From contig JACJWK010000001.1 in the NCBI GenBank assembly GCA_020637195.1, positions 205,001-269,000 on the forward strand: 64,000 bases of DNA, given 5' to 3'. Shown here in pieces: positions 1 through 11,781 of this stretch. How positions within the stretch are numbered: the first letter of the stretch is position 1; each line of letters opens with the position of its first letter. This DNA is from Microthrixaceae bacterium. GTDB taxonomy: Bacteria; Actinomycetota; Acidimicrobiia; Acidimicrobiales; DATDAH01. The notes below the pieces were generated by a model that was not told the DNA's origin, did no database searches, and saw nothing but the letters and a program-made list of their open reading frames with translations. The position numbers and the translations under genes are program-made.

Positions 1-3614
<3,614 letters not shown>

Positions 3615-3621
3615 CGACAAT

Positions 3622-3655
3622 GATGTTCGTGCTCGCTGTGGAGTTCTGCAAGGGG
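3622..3655 (+). repeat. 3' arm of the 23S rRNA processing stem
   Basis: This arm is complementary to 514-546 in the 16S-23S spacer. It lies a few bases after the mature 23S 3' end, so the stem closes the whole 23S domain. One base (3648) is bulged between the two paired blocks. Confidence 0.85.
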
Positions 3656-3700
3656 CTCGAGCGCCACCGAGGTGGCGTGCGCTCGCCCGTTGACAACAGG

Positions 3701-3819
<119 letters not shown>

Positions 3820-3830
3820 TCGACTCGAAG

Positions 3831-3856
3831 GGCCCCGCCATGGCGGGGCCTTTCGT
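3831..3856 (+). terminator. Intrinsic terminator of the rRNA operon
   Basis: GGCCCCGCCA followed directly by TGGCGGGGCC forms a perfect inverted repeat (3831-3850), then TTTCGTCGTT. The GC-only stem of eight pairs with a tight loop and the T-rich tail sits 11 bases after 5S, as expected for the end of an rRNA operon. Confidence 0.85.
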
Positions 3857-3937
3857 CGTTCTCCGGGGGGTTGCTCGTCGGAGGGCGGGCGATGGTGGCC
3901 CCGGGCCCGGCCGGCGGGGGCGTGGGGACGGGACCGG

Positions 3938-3943
3938 TACGCT
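3938..3943 (+). promoter_or_regulatory. -10 box TACGCT, leaderless TPR gene
   Basis: TACGCT ends six bases before the ATG at 3950. Transcription would start at or beside the start codon. No Shine-Dalgarno sequence fits in the gap. Confidence 0.5.
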
Positions 3944-3949
3944 GCGGGC

Positions 3950-5122
3950 ATGGCCCGCCCCCCGGACTCGTCCTCCTCGCGCGCCCGGGACGGCCGGGGC
4001 TCGGGTGGCGGGAAGGGACCGAAGCCACGATCGTCGCAATCGGGCGGCCCCGATCGGGGTCGACCGCCCGGACGCAAGGCGCCGCCGGCGGATGCGGGCC
4101 GCGCGAGCGGCGGGAAGCGCCCGCCGGCGGGCGCGAAGGGCCCCTCGCGGGGGACCCGGGGCGGTGGGGGCCCCAAGGGATCGTCACGCGGCGGTGCGCC
4201 GCGGCGCTCCTCCGCACGCGATCGCGACGTCGAGGCCGTCAGCGAGGTGCAGCGCGCCGGCTGGGGGGCGCTGGGCCGGCGCGGCGCGGCGCGGATCGCC
4301 CCGCGGGAAGGGGTGGGCGACAGCGCGTCGGCCGAGTGGCGCCGGGCGGTGCAGGAGGCGCGCGACCAGGGCCTGGGCGGAGAGTTCGAGCCCGAGCAGT
4401 GGGTTCGCGTGGACGAGGTGCGCGACGAGGCGGCCGACGCGGTGCGTCGGGGGCGTCGGGCGTCGGAACGGTCGGGGGCGTCTGGCCCCACCGGGCGACC
4501 CGTCGGCGACCAGCGCGAGGAGCTCAGCCGGGCGGTCGGGGCGCGCCAGGCCGAGAAGCTGGACAAGGTGGTGCGCGACGCGGCCCGGGCGTTCGAGCGC
4601 GAGCGCTATCCGGAGAGCCGCAAGCTGCTCGCACCGGTCACGCAGCGGGCGCCCGGCTTCGCGCCGGCGCGCGAGCTGCTCGGCCTCACCTACTACCGGA
4701 TGGGGCGCTGGAAACAGGCCGCGAGCGAGCTCGAGGCGTTCGGCGAGCTGACCGGCTCGACCGAGCAGCATCCCGTGCTGGCCGACTGCTACCGGGCGCT
4801 CGAGAAGTGGGATCGGGTGGACGACCTGTGGGCCGAGCTGCGTGAGGCGTCGCCGAGCGCGGAGCTGGTCACCGAGGGCCGGATCGTGGCGGCGGGCGCC
4901 CTGGCCGACCGGGGCGAGCTCCGCCCGGCCATCGCGCTGTTGGGGGCGCACGGTTGGCGTGTGCCCAAGCAACCCCGCGAGCACCACCTCCGTCGGGCGT
5001 ACGCCCTGGCCGACCTCTACGAGCGCGCCGGCGACCTCCCCCACGCCCGGGAGCTCTTCAGCCGGGTGCAGCGGGCCGACCCCGGGTTCGGCGACGTCGC
5101 GGGACGACTCGAGTCGCTCTAG
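3950..5122 (+). CDS. TPR-repeat protein with long basic disordered N-terminus
   Basis: This 390-residue protein has two parts. Residues 1 to about 85 are almost only Arg, Gly, Ser, Pro and Lys and are surely disordered; such tails often bind nucleic acid. From about residue 180 the protein is helical with tetratricopeptide-like repeats, for example LLAPVTQRAPGFAPARELLG, LLGLTYYRMGRWKQAASEL and the final HARELFSRVQRADPGFGDVA. TPR repeats are protein-docking scaffolds; the partner is unknown. The ATG follows a -10 box by six bases. Its last four bases overlap the stop of the convergent SSB-like gene. The family is recognised only by its repeats, so no specific function is assigned. Confidence 0.8.
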   Translation: MARPPDSSSSRARDGRGSGGGKGPKPRSSQSGGPDRGRPPGRKAPPADAGRASGGKRPPAGAKGPSRGTRGGGGPKGSSRGGAPRRSSARDRDVEAVSEVQRAGWGALGRRGAARIAPREGVGDSASAEWRRAVQEARDQGLGGEFEPEQWVRVDEVRDEAADAVRRGRRASERSGASGPTGRPVGDQREELSRAVGARQAEKLDKVVRDAARAFERERYPESRKLLAPVTQRAPGFAPARELLGLTYYRMGRWKQAASELEAFGELTGSTEQHPVLADCYRALEKWDRVDDLWAELREASPSAELVTEGRIVAAGALADRGELRPAIALLGAHGWRVPKQPREHHLRRAYALADLYERAGDLPHARELFSRVQRADPGFGDVAGRLESL

Positions 5123-5487
5123 GCGGCGCTCCCGGCGGTGGCGGCGAGGTCGTCTCGGGCCGCGGCCAGCGCACGCTCGGCGGCGGTTCGGCACCGCTTG
5201 GCGTGGCGGCGGTTGATCACGGAGTCGGCCACCACCTCGGTGTGGGCCCGGGTGGCCCCGGTCACGCGGAAGAAGCGACGCCGGACCCGGCCCACGACCT
5301 GCACCTCGTCCCCCTCGCGAAGGGCGCGGCCCGCGGTCGGCGGGTCGGGCCAGACCACCGGGACCGTCTCGGCCGTGCCGTCGGGTGACGGCACGGTCAC
5401 CTCGTAGGCGAGCACCTCGGCGCCCGACGCCAGGGTGCGGGACTCGGGGGTGCGGGACAGGTGACCCCGCAGGATGGTCAGGTTCAT
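5119..5487 (-). CDS. Single-stranded DNA-binding-like OB-fold protein
   Basis: This 122-residue protein looks like a divergent SSB. It starts MNLTILRGHLSRTPESRTLASG, then has strands matching the OB fold, including EVLAYEVTV, TVPVVWPD and the GDEVQVVGRVRRRFFRVTG segment that corresponds to the G-x-x-V-x-V-x-G-R-L block of SSB. The C-terminus (about residues 90-122) is a charged helix. It lacks the acidic DDDIPF-type tail used by housekeeping SSB to recruit partners, so it is probably an accessory paralogue. A strong SD (GAGGAG, bottom strand about 5495-5500) precedes the ATG by about seven bases, unlike the leaderless genes nearby. The gene ends tail to tail with the TPR gene, overlapping it by four bases. 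Confidence 0.72.
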   Translation of the reverse strand: MNLTILRGHLSRTPESRTLASGAEVLAYEVTVPSPDGTAETVPVVWPDPPTAGRALREGDEVQVVGRVRRRFFRVTGATRAHTEVVADSVINRRHAKRCRTAAERALAAARDDLAATAGSAA

Positions 5488-5726
5488 GGCTTCGCTCCTC
5501 GGGAGAGGGGGGCCGCCGCGGGCGGCGGCCGCTGGTCGAGGGGGAAGTGACCGTCGTGGTGTCGCAGACTACGGCGGGGGTGTGACGCGGTCGGCGCCGG
5601 CGCACCGGGACCATCGCCTCTGGCGGGCGCCTGCCCGGTCGCTCACGATGGCCCCAGCCATTGGGTCCGCGGTCTCGCGGCCGAATACCCTGTGGCGCGT
5701 ACGGACGACGAGGAGCGCATCGAACG

Positions 5727-6782
5727 ATGGACATCACGAGCCTGCTGGGTGACGAGGCCGACGGCCTCCTGAGCCACGAGTCGAAGGGCATCCCCAAAGA
5801 GGACCTCGAGCTCCCCGGGCCCGACTTCGTGGATCGGGTGATGGCCCTCACCGATCGCTCGCCGCAGGTGCTGCGCAACCTCCAGTCGCTCTACGACCAC
5901 GGGCGCCTGGCCGGCACCGGCCACGTGTCGATCCTGCCCGTCGACCAGGGCATCGAGCACTCGGCGGCGGCGTCGTTCGCGCCCAACCCCGCCTACTTCG
6001 ACCCCAAGAACATCGTCGAGCTGGCCATCGAGGGCGGCTGCAACGCGGTCGCCAGCACCTTCGGCGTGCTCGCCTCGGTGTCGCGTCGCTACGCCCACAA
6101 GATCCCGTTCATCGTCAAGCTGAACCACAACGAGCTGCTGACGCTGCCCAACAAGTTCGACCAGGTGATGTTCGGCAGCGTCGAGCAGGCCTTCGACCTC
6201 GGCGCGGCGGGCGTGGGCGCCACCATCTACTTCGGGTCCGAGGAGAGCACCCGCCAGCTCCAGGAGACCGCCGAGGCCTTCGCCCGGGCCCACGAGCTCG
6301 GGATGTTCACCGTTCTGTGGTGCTACCTGCGCAACTCGGGCTTCAAGAAGGACGGCGTCGACTACCACGTGGCCGCGGACCTGACCGGCCAGGCCAACCA
6401 CCTCGGGGTCACCATCGAGGCCGACATCGTCAAGCAGAAGCTGCCCGAGAACAACGGCGGCTACCCGGCCATGGGCAGCGGGTACGGCAAGACCTCCGAC
6501 CTGGTGTACGACCGCCTCACCACCGACCACCCGATCGACCTGTGCCGGTGGCAGGTGGCGAACTGCTACATGGGCCGCATCGGGCTCATCAACTCGGGTG
6601 GCGCCTCGTCGGGGGCGACCGACCTGGCCGAGGCCGTGCGCACCGCGGTCGTCAACAAGCGGGCCGGCGGTCTCGGGCTCATCAGCGGGCGCAAGGCGTT
6701 CCAGCGGCCGATGGCCGAGGGCGTCGAGCTCCTGCACGCGATCCAAGACGTGTACCTCGACGACTCGATCACCGTCGCCTGA
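5727..6782 (+). CDS. fbaB: Class I fructose-bisphosphate aldolase (DhnA/FbaB type)
   Basis: This 351-residue enzyme of the archaeal-type class I aldolase family cleaves fructose 1,6-bisphosphate to glyceraldehyde 3-phosphate and dihydroxyacetone phosphate (or the reverse) through a lysine Schiff base, without metal. Visible family blocks are ILPVDQGIEHSAAASF (about residues 70-85), FIVKLNHNELL, GAAGVGATIYFGS and ADIVKQKLPENNGG, where the lysine of ADIVK is the likely Schiff-base residue. The ATG at 5727 is preferred over an upstream in-frame start because GAGGAG lies about 12 bases before it and the family begins near here. A TACCCT box at 5686-5691 could drive it. It sits before the kor operon, and both are central carbon enzymes. 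Confidence 0.92.
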   Translation: MDITSLLGDEADGLLSHESKGIPKEDLELPGPDFVDRVMALTDRSPQVLRNLQSLYDHGRLAGTGHVSILPVDQGIEHSAAASFAPNPAYFDPKNIVELAIEGGCNAVASTFGVLASVSRRYAHKIPFIVKLNHNELLTLPNKFDQVMFGSVEQAFDLGAAGVGATIYFGSEESTRQLQETAEAFARAHELGMFTVLWCYLRNSGFKKDGVDYHVAADLTGQANHLGVTIEADIVKQKLPENNGGYPAMGSGYGKTSDLVYDRLTTDHPIDLCRWQVANCYMGRIGLINSGGASSGATDLAEAVRTAVVNKRAGGLGLISGRKAFQRPMAEGVELLHAIQDVYLDDSITVA

Positions 6783-6809
6783 TCGGGCGCCGGCCAAGAC
6801 ACCGATCGG

Positions 6810-6823
6810 CGGGGTCGACCCCG
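6810..6823. promoter_or_regulatory. Palindrome abutting the kor promoter
   Basis: CGGGGTCGACCCCG is a perfect 14-base palindrome that ends directly against the TAGCCT -10 box at 6824-6829. A protein bound here would cover the -35/-10 spacer. It could be an operator for korAB or a remnant terminator stem of the aldolase gene, but no T-run follows it. Confidence 0.35.
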
Positions 6824-6829
6824 TAGCCT
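6824..6829 (+). promoter_or_regulatory. -10 box TAGCCT of korAB
   Basis: TAGCCT lies about 60 bases before the GTG of korA, giving a 5' leader of roughly 54 bases that carries the AGAGGAG ribosome site. Unlike most promoters in this window, this one makes a leadered mRNA. Confidence 0.45.
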
Positions 6830-6889
6830 GGGGAGCACACATCACGCCGCACACGCGCGGGCGCCACGGGCGCCGGCAGAGGAGCACGG

Positions 6890-8767
6890 GTGGCAGACAC
6901 CGCTGAGCACGTCCACGGGCAGCAGGTCCTCGACCGCGTCATCATCCGCTTCGCCGGAGACTCGGGCGACGGCATGCAGCTCACCGGAGACCGCTTCACC
7001 AGCGCGAGCGCGCTGTTCGGGAACGACCTCGCCACGCTGCCGGTGTTCCCGGCCGAGATCCGGGCCCCCGCCGGGACCCTGGCCGGGGTGTCGGCCTTCC
7101 AGGTCCACATCTCGGACCACCCCATCACCACGCCGGGCGACGCGCCCAACGTGCTGGTGGCCATGAACCCCGCGGCGCTGCGCAGCGAGCTGCACACCCT
7201 CGAGCCCGGCGGCGTCGTCATCGTCAACACCGACGCCTTCGAGGCCCGCAACCTGGCCAAGGCCGGCTACGACTCCAACCCCCTCGAGGACGACAGCCTG
7301 AAGGCGTACACCGTCTACGAGGTGCCGATGACGAGCCTCACCAAGGAGGCCTGCGCCGACCTCGACGTGAAGCCGCGCGACGCCGAGCGCTCCAAGAACT
7401 TCTTCGCCCTCGGCGTGATCTCGTGGATGTACACGCGACCGATGGAGCCGACCCTCGAGTGGATCGCCGGGAAGTTCGCCGGCAAGCCCGCGGTGCTGGC
7501 GGCCAACACCGCGGCGTTCAAGGCGGGCCACGCGTTCGGCGAGACCGCCGAGCTCTTCGAGAGCACCTACCAGGTGCGGCCGGCGACCCTCGAGCCGGGC
7601 ACCTACACGAGCATCACCGGCAACACCGCCCTGGCGTGGGGGCTCGTCGCCGCCAGCCGCCAGGCCGAGCTGCCGCTGTTCCTGGGCTCGTATCCCATCA
7701 CGCCGGCGTCGGACATCCTCCACGAGCTCTCGAAGCACAAGAACTTCGGCGTGCGCACGCTCCAGGCGGAGGACGAGATCGCCGGCATCGGCTCGGCGCT
7801 CGGCGCGGCCTTCGGTGGCCACCTGGCCGTCACCACCACGAGCGGCCCCGGTGTCGCCCTCAAGTCCGAGACGATGGGGCTGGCGGTCAGCCTCGAGCTC
7901 CCGCTGCTGGTCATCGACATCCAGCGCGGCGGCCCGTCGACGGGCCTGCCCACCAAGACCGAGGCCGCCGACCTGTTGATGGCGATGTACGGGCGCCACG
8001 GCGAGTCGCCGATGCCGATCGTGGCGCCGCGCAGCCCGGCCGACTGCTTCGACGCCGCGGTCGAGGCCGCCCGCATCGCGCTCAAGTACCGCACGCCGGT
8101 GATGCTGCTGTCCGACGGCTACCTCGCCAACAGCTCCGAGCCCTGGCGCCTGCCCGACGTCTCGACCCTGCCCGACCTGCGCACGACGTTCGCCACCGAG
8201 CCCAACCACGTCGACGACGAGGGCAACCCCGAGTTCTGGCCGTACCTCCGCGACCCCGACACGCTCGCCCGGGACTGGGCCATCCCGGGCACGCCCGGGC
8301 TGATGCACCGCATCGGCGGCATCGAGAAGCAGGACGGCAGCGGCAACATCTCGTACGACCCGGCCAACCACCAGCGCATGGTCGACCTGCGGGCGGCCAA
8401 GGTGGCCGGGATCGCGGCCGACATCCCCGAGGTGGCGGTCGAGGGCGACGTCGACGACGCCGAGCTGCTGGTGCTGGGGTGGGGATCCACCTGGGGCGCC
8501 ATCGACGGTGCCGTCGACCGGGCCCGGGGGCAGGGGCTCAAGGTGGCCCGAGCCCACCTGACCCACCTGAACCCGTTCCCGAGCAACCTGGGCGACGTGC
8601 TGCGCCGCTACCCGCGGGTGCTCGTCCCCGAGATGAACCTGGGCCAGCTCTCGCTGCTGGTGCGGGCCGAGTTCCTCGTCGACGCCCGGCCGCTGTCGAA
8701 GGTGCGGGGCGAGCCCTTCACCGCCGGCGAGATCGAGGCGGCCATCCGAGAGGAGATCAGCCGGTGA
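6890..8767 (+). CDS. korA: 2-oxoacid:ferredoxin oxidoreductase, fused gamma-alpha subunit
   Basis: This is the 625-residue large subunit of a 2-oxoglutarate-type oxidoreductase, which decarboxylates a 2-oxoacid to its acyl-CoA and passes electrons to ferredoxin. The N-terminal gamma domain (about 1-190) carries RFAGDSGDGMQLTGDRF. The alpha domain (about 210-600) carries SYPITPASDILHELSKH and QRGGPSTGLPTKTEAADL, typical of the KorA branch. The start is GTG with AGAGGAG (6878-6884) five bases upstream. It overlaps korB by four bases (GTGA), so the subunits are translationally coupled. Such KorAB enzymes replace or supplement 2-oxoglutarate dehydrogenase in many actinobacteria. No ferredoxin gene is adjacent. 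The substrate is inferred from family and gene structure. Confidence 0.93.
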   Translation: MADTAEHVHGQQVLDRVIIRFAGDSGDGMQLTGDRFTSASALFGNDLATLPVFPAEIRAPAGTLAGVSAFQVHISDHPITTPGDAPNVLVAMNPAALRSELHTLEPGGVVIVNTDAFEARNLAKAGYDSNPLEDDSLKAYTVYEVPMTSLTKEACADLDVKPRDAERSKNFFALGVISWMYTRPMEPTLEWIAGKFAGKPAVLAANTAAFKAGHAFGETAELFESTYQVRPATLEPGTYTSITGNTALAWGLVAASRQAELPLFLGSYPITPASDILHELSKHKNFGVRTLQAEDEIAGIGSALGAAFGGHLAVTTTSGPGVALKSETMGLAVSLELPLLVIDIQRGGPSTGLPTKTEAADLLMAMYGRHGESPMPIVAPRSPADCFDAAVEAARIALKYRTPVMLLSDGYLANSSEPWRLPDVSTLPDLRTTFATEPNHVDDEGNPEFWPYLRDPDTLARDWAIPGTPGLMHRIGGIEKQDGSGNISYDPANHQRMVDLRAAKVAGIAADIPEVAVEGDVDDAELLVLGWGSTWGAIDGAVDRARGQGLKVARAHLTHLNPFPSNLGDVLRRYPRVLVPEMNLGQLSLLVRAEFLVDARPLSKVRGEPFTAGEIEAAIREEISR

Positions 8768-9780
8768 GCGACGTCGAGATCACGACGAAGAAGGACTGGT
8801 CGAGCGACCAGGAGGTCCGGTGGTGCCCCGGGTGCGGGGACTACTCGATCCTGACCGCGGTGCAGATGCTGATGCCCGACCTGGGCGTCAACCGTGAGAA
8901 CACCGTGTTCGTGTCGGGCATCGGCTGCGCCGCCCGGTTCCCCTACTACATGAACACCTACGGGATGCACAGCATCCACGGCCGGGCGCCGGCCATCGCC
9001 ACGGGCCTGGCCATGGCGCGTCCCGACCTCGACGTGTGGGTGATCGGCGGCGACGGGGACAACCTCTCCATCGGCGGGAACCACCTCATCCACGCCCTGC
9101 GCCGCAACATCAACCTCACGATCCTGATGTTCAACAACCAGATCTACGGCCTCACCAAGGGCCAGTACTCGCCCACGAGCGAGGTGGGCAAGGTCACCAA
9201 GTCCACGCCCTTCGGCTCGCTCGACACCCCCTTCAACCCGTTGAGCGTCGCCCTCGGCGCCGAGGCCACGTTCGTGGCCCGCACGCACGACATGGACCGG
9301 GCCCACATGATCGAGACCTTCCGGCGGGCCCACGACCACAAGGGCGCGGCGTTCGTCGAGATCTACCAGAACTGCAACGTCTTCAACGACGGGGCGTTCT
9401 CGGACATCACCGGCCGGGCCAACCGCGAGTCGATGCTGATCCCGCTGCGTCACGGCGAGCCCATCCGCTTCGGCGCCGAGGGCTCGCTCTGCGTCACCCT
9501 GAGCTCGCAGGGCCACGCCAGCATCGCCAACGTGGCCGACGTCGGCGAGGACGCCATCCTCGTCCACGACGAGAGCCGCCAGGACCCGGACCTCGCCTTC
9601 ACGCTCTCTCGCCTGTCGCGGGGCCCGCACGAGCCGACGCCCATCGGCGTGTTCCGGGCGGTCGAGCGCCCCGAGTACGGCTCGGCCGTGTCCGAGCAGC
9701 TCGCGGCGGCGCAGGCCACCAAGGGCCCGGGCGACCTCGACGCCCTGCTCCGCAGCGGCGCCACCTGGGACGTCGCCTAG
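8764..9780 (+). CDS. korB: 2-oxoacid:ferredoxin oxidoreductase, beta subunit
   Basis: This 338-residue beta subunit binds thiamine diphosphate and a 4Fe-4S cluster. VRWCPGCGDYSIL (about residues 20-32) and SGIGCAARF (about 53-61) supply cluster cysteines. VIGGDGDNLSIGGNHL (about 96-111) is the TPP/Mg motif, ending in FNNQIYGLTKGQYSP as in other 2-oxoacid oxidoreductases. The GTG start overlaps the korA stop as GTGA. The gene ends in TAG at 9778-9780, immediately before the degraded region. It forms the catalytic complex with KorA. Confidence 0.94.
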   Translation: MSDVEITTKKDWSSDQEVRWCPGCGDYSILTAVQMLMPDLGVNRENTVFVSGIGCAARFPYYMNTYGMHSIHGRAPAIATGLAMARPDLDVWVIGGDGDNLSIGGNHLIHALRRNINLTILMFNNQIYGLTKGQYSPTSEVGKVTKSTPFGSLDTPFNPLSVALGAEATFVARTHDMDRAHMIETFRRAHDHKGAAFVEIYQNCNVFNDGAFSDITGRANRESMLIPLRHGEPIRFGAEGSLCVTLSSQGHASIANVADVGEDAILVHDESRQDPDLAFTLSRLSRGPHEPTPIGVFRAVERPEYGSAVSEQLAAAQATKGPGDLDALLRSGATWDVA

Positions 9781-9822
9781 CCGACGCCCGCCCGCAGGCG
9801 GCCGGCCCGCGCCGGCGCGCCG

Positions 9823-9943
9823 CTAGTCGAGTGAGCGGAACACCATGCCCGTGCGGGGCTTGGGGTGGAAGAAGGTGGTCTTCGGGGGGATGCGCTCGCC
9901 GCCGTGGGCGAGGGCGGTGATCTGGGCCACGGTGGCGGGACGG
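9823..9943 (-). pseudogene. Orphan C-terminal fragment of a DUF1015 gene (repeat copy A)
   Basis: On the minus strand this stretch encodes the last ~40 residues of a DUF1015 protein, ending GMVFRSLD and a TAG stop. It matches 11962-12082 at 117 of 121 positions. The four differences are two silent changes (9841, 9850), one Met to Ile and one Ile to Leu. That pattern suggests the fragment came from a functional homologous gene rather than drifting as junk. Homology stops sharply at 9943/9944, where the truncated threonine dehydratase pseudogene begins on the other strand. Confidence 0.85.
9823..9943. repeat. 121-bp direct repeat, copy A
   Basis: This is the left copy of a same-orientation repeat; the right copy is 11962-12082. 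The offset is 2139 bases and there are four mismatches. The two copies bracket the degraded region. Confidence 0.95.
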
Positions 9944-9945
9944 CA

Positions 9946-11030
9946 TCGCTGTCCGCACTGGTCAGGCGACGTCTGGCTGAAAACCAAGAGCCTGCAGCGC
10001 AGGCTCGTTCAGGCCGCGAGGCTTCCGGAACTGCCTGCAGGCCGACCCGGACGACCGTCGTCCGGTGGTGGCCGCGTCGGCCAGGAACCACGCCCGGGGC
10101 GTCGCGCCGCACCCGCGGGCGGGCGTGCTCGCCGTGGTGTTCGTACCGCTCACGCCCTCGTTGCCAAGGTGCGGGCGGCGGCTACGGCGCCGACGTGCAC
10201 CAGGTGGGTGACACCGTGGACGACGCCGCGCATCGTCGCCGCTGACCCGCCGCGGCCGTCGGAGGCCGGTTCGTCAACCCGTTCGACACCCCTCGTCATC
10301 GCGGGGCGGGACGGTCGGCCTCGAGCTCGTCGAGCGGGTCCCCAGGCCGCCGATCCTCATCCCCGTGGGCGGCGGTGGGTTGGTCAGCGGAGATGGGCGT
10401 GGCCCTGCGAGGGGTGCTTTCCGCCGCGTGGCGGGTCGTGGGCGTGGGCCATGGCGCCGCCTCGATGGTGGCGTCGCTCGCCGCGGGCCGGCCAGTCGCG
10501 GTCGAGCGGCCCGCGATCGCCAGCCGACAGCATCGCCCTCAAATCGCCATCGGCGTTGACGTTGGCCCACGTCGCAGCAGCATTGGTCGTCACCGTGACC
10601 GAGGGCAGATCCGCGGCCGCCGTGCTGCTGTTGATGGAACGGAGCGGTGTGGCCAGATCCGGGCCGGCCGGGGCGGCTGGCCGCGGTCTCCGGCGGCCCG
10701 CGTGGCGGGCGACGGGCCCGTCGTCTGCCTGCTGGGCGGCGGGAACGTCAGACGATGCTGGTCACCGGGCTCATCAGGGACACGGCCCCGGCCGTGGCCC
10801 GCGGCCGCTGCCTCCGGGCGGTCTGCCCGACCGCCCGGGCGCCTCGCCAGGCTGGAGCCGCCTGCTCATGACCTCGGCCTCCAACGTGACCGACGTCGAG
10901 CACCACCAACGCCGGCACCGCTCGCCATCGACGAGTCAGTGCTGGTCACGGTCCGGGACCCGTGACCGTGAGCACGGCGACGAGGTCCTCGCGCTGGTGC
11001 CGCGGCGTCCACGCCGAGGTCGTCGGTAAG
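9946..11030 (+). pseudogene. Threonine dehydratase (ilvA/tdcB family) pseudogene, frameshifted and 5'-truncated
   Basis: No single frame is open, but stitching frames gives a clear PLP-dependent threonine/serine dehydratase. DVWLKTKSLQR (9968) is followed by GSFRPRGFRNCLQADPDD (10002), VVAASARNHARGVA (10065), GYGADVHQVGDTVDDA, FVNPFDTPLVIAGR, ILIPVGGGGLVSG (10353), GHGAASMVASLAAGRPVAVERPAI, ALTLAHVAAALVVTVTEG, AAAVLLLMERSG and an ACT-like tail with SNVTDVEHH and LAIDESVLVTV. At least five frameshifts are needed. The catalytic lysine of S-F-K-x-R-G is Arg (codon AGG, 10011-10013), so even a repaired protein could not form the PLP aldimine. The N-terminal ~40-60 residues are missing at the repeat junction. 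In its living form the enzyme deaminates threonine to 2-oxobutyrate for isoleucine synthesis. Confidence 0.88.
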
Positions 11031-11781
11031 CGCCCGACGCTGGCTTTCAGGTCGCGGCGCTGGTTGATTGTACGGCGGCTTCCCGTGTCGGGCGGTGGGC
11101 GACGAGGCTCCTCCGGGTTGGTTCCAGTGCCCCACCCGGGCGTCCACGTCGACCAGTGACACCTCGCTGTCACAAACGGGGCACCGGCCGCTCTCCCGGT
11201 TGGGCGCCCGGAGGGATGCGGCGAAGGCGCTCCCGGGTCATCGGCTGCGGCCACCACGTCGACAGCGATCCTTCCGAGCGCCCGGAGTCGTCCGGGTTGG
11301 CAGTGGCCACCGGCGGCGGCTTCTCGGCGGCCGTGGCGGCGATGAGGGAGGGTCGACGGCACGGGCCAGACGCTTGCGGCCCGCGGTCACGACGGCGGCG
11401 TACACACCGCCCGTAAACGGGCGGCCTCGACCAGGGGATCGGTCGAAGGCCGCCTCGGCCCCTTGCAGGCGGATCCTACAGCGCCAGGCGCGCTCGTCAG
11501 GATCCGGTGGCGGTAGGGGACCGGCGGCGAGGCTCGGCCATGGTCACGGCGGCGATGCCGATCTCCGCCGGGAGTCGGACGGATCGATGGCGTCCGGTCG
11601 ATGACCACCGAGGTCGACCAGCCCTCATCGCGCGCCGGGGTCCCTCAGGCACGAGGCGCCGCCGACGGATCGGCGATCGCATCGAATCGGCGGAACCGCT
11701 CGGCGTCGAGGCCGGCGCCCCGCAAGGAACATGGCCACAGCGGCCACCAGCGGACGAAGCGGTGACAGCGGCGCAGCGGGG
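11031..11781. other. Degraded non-coding stretch between the ilvA relic and the hsdM relic
   Basis: I see no intact gene here on either strand. Short open frames have no consistent codon bias and no recognised domains. On the minus strand near 11190-11130 a short reading, RCPVCDSEVSLVDVDARVGHW, has a CxxC pair and could be a scrap of a small zinc-ribbon protein, but this is weak. A strong hairpin lies at 11420-11454, and a palindrome CGCCCGT-AA-ACGGGCG at 11408-11423 partly overlaps it. Confidence 0.6.
11420..11454. repeat. Long hairpin inside the degraded region
   Basis: GGCGGCCTCGACC (11420-11432) and GGTCGAAGGCCGCC (11441-11454) pair over 13 base pairs with one extrahelical base and an eight-base loop. 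The single bulge recalls integron attC sites, but the GTTRRRY core is absent. It could be a terminator relic or a transposon end. No function is assigned. Confidence 0.5.

Noticed and set aside
3690..3695. TTGACA, a perfect -35 box
   Set aside because: It lies just before 5S with no -10 box at the right distance; it is part of the 23S-5S spacer.
9777..10112. 111-codon minus-strand frame across copy A and the ilvA relic
   Set aside because: It is not in the DUF1015 frame and merely crosses the junction.
11420..11454. attC-like recombination site
   Set aside because: A bulged hairpin is present, but the GTTRRRY and RYYYAAC core sites and a gene cassette layout are missing.
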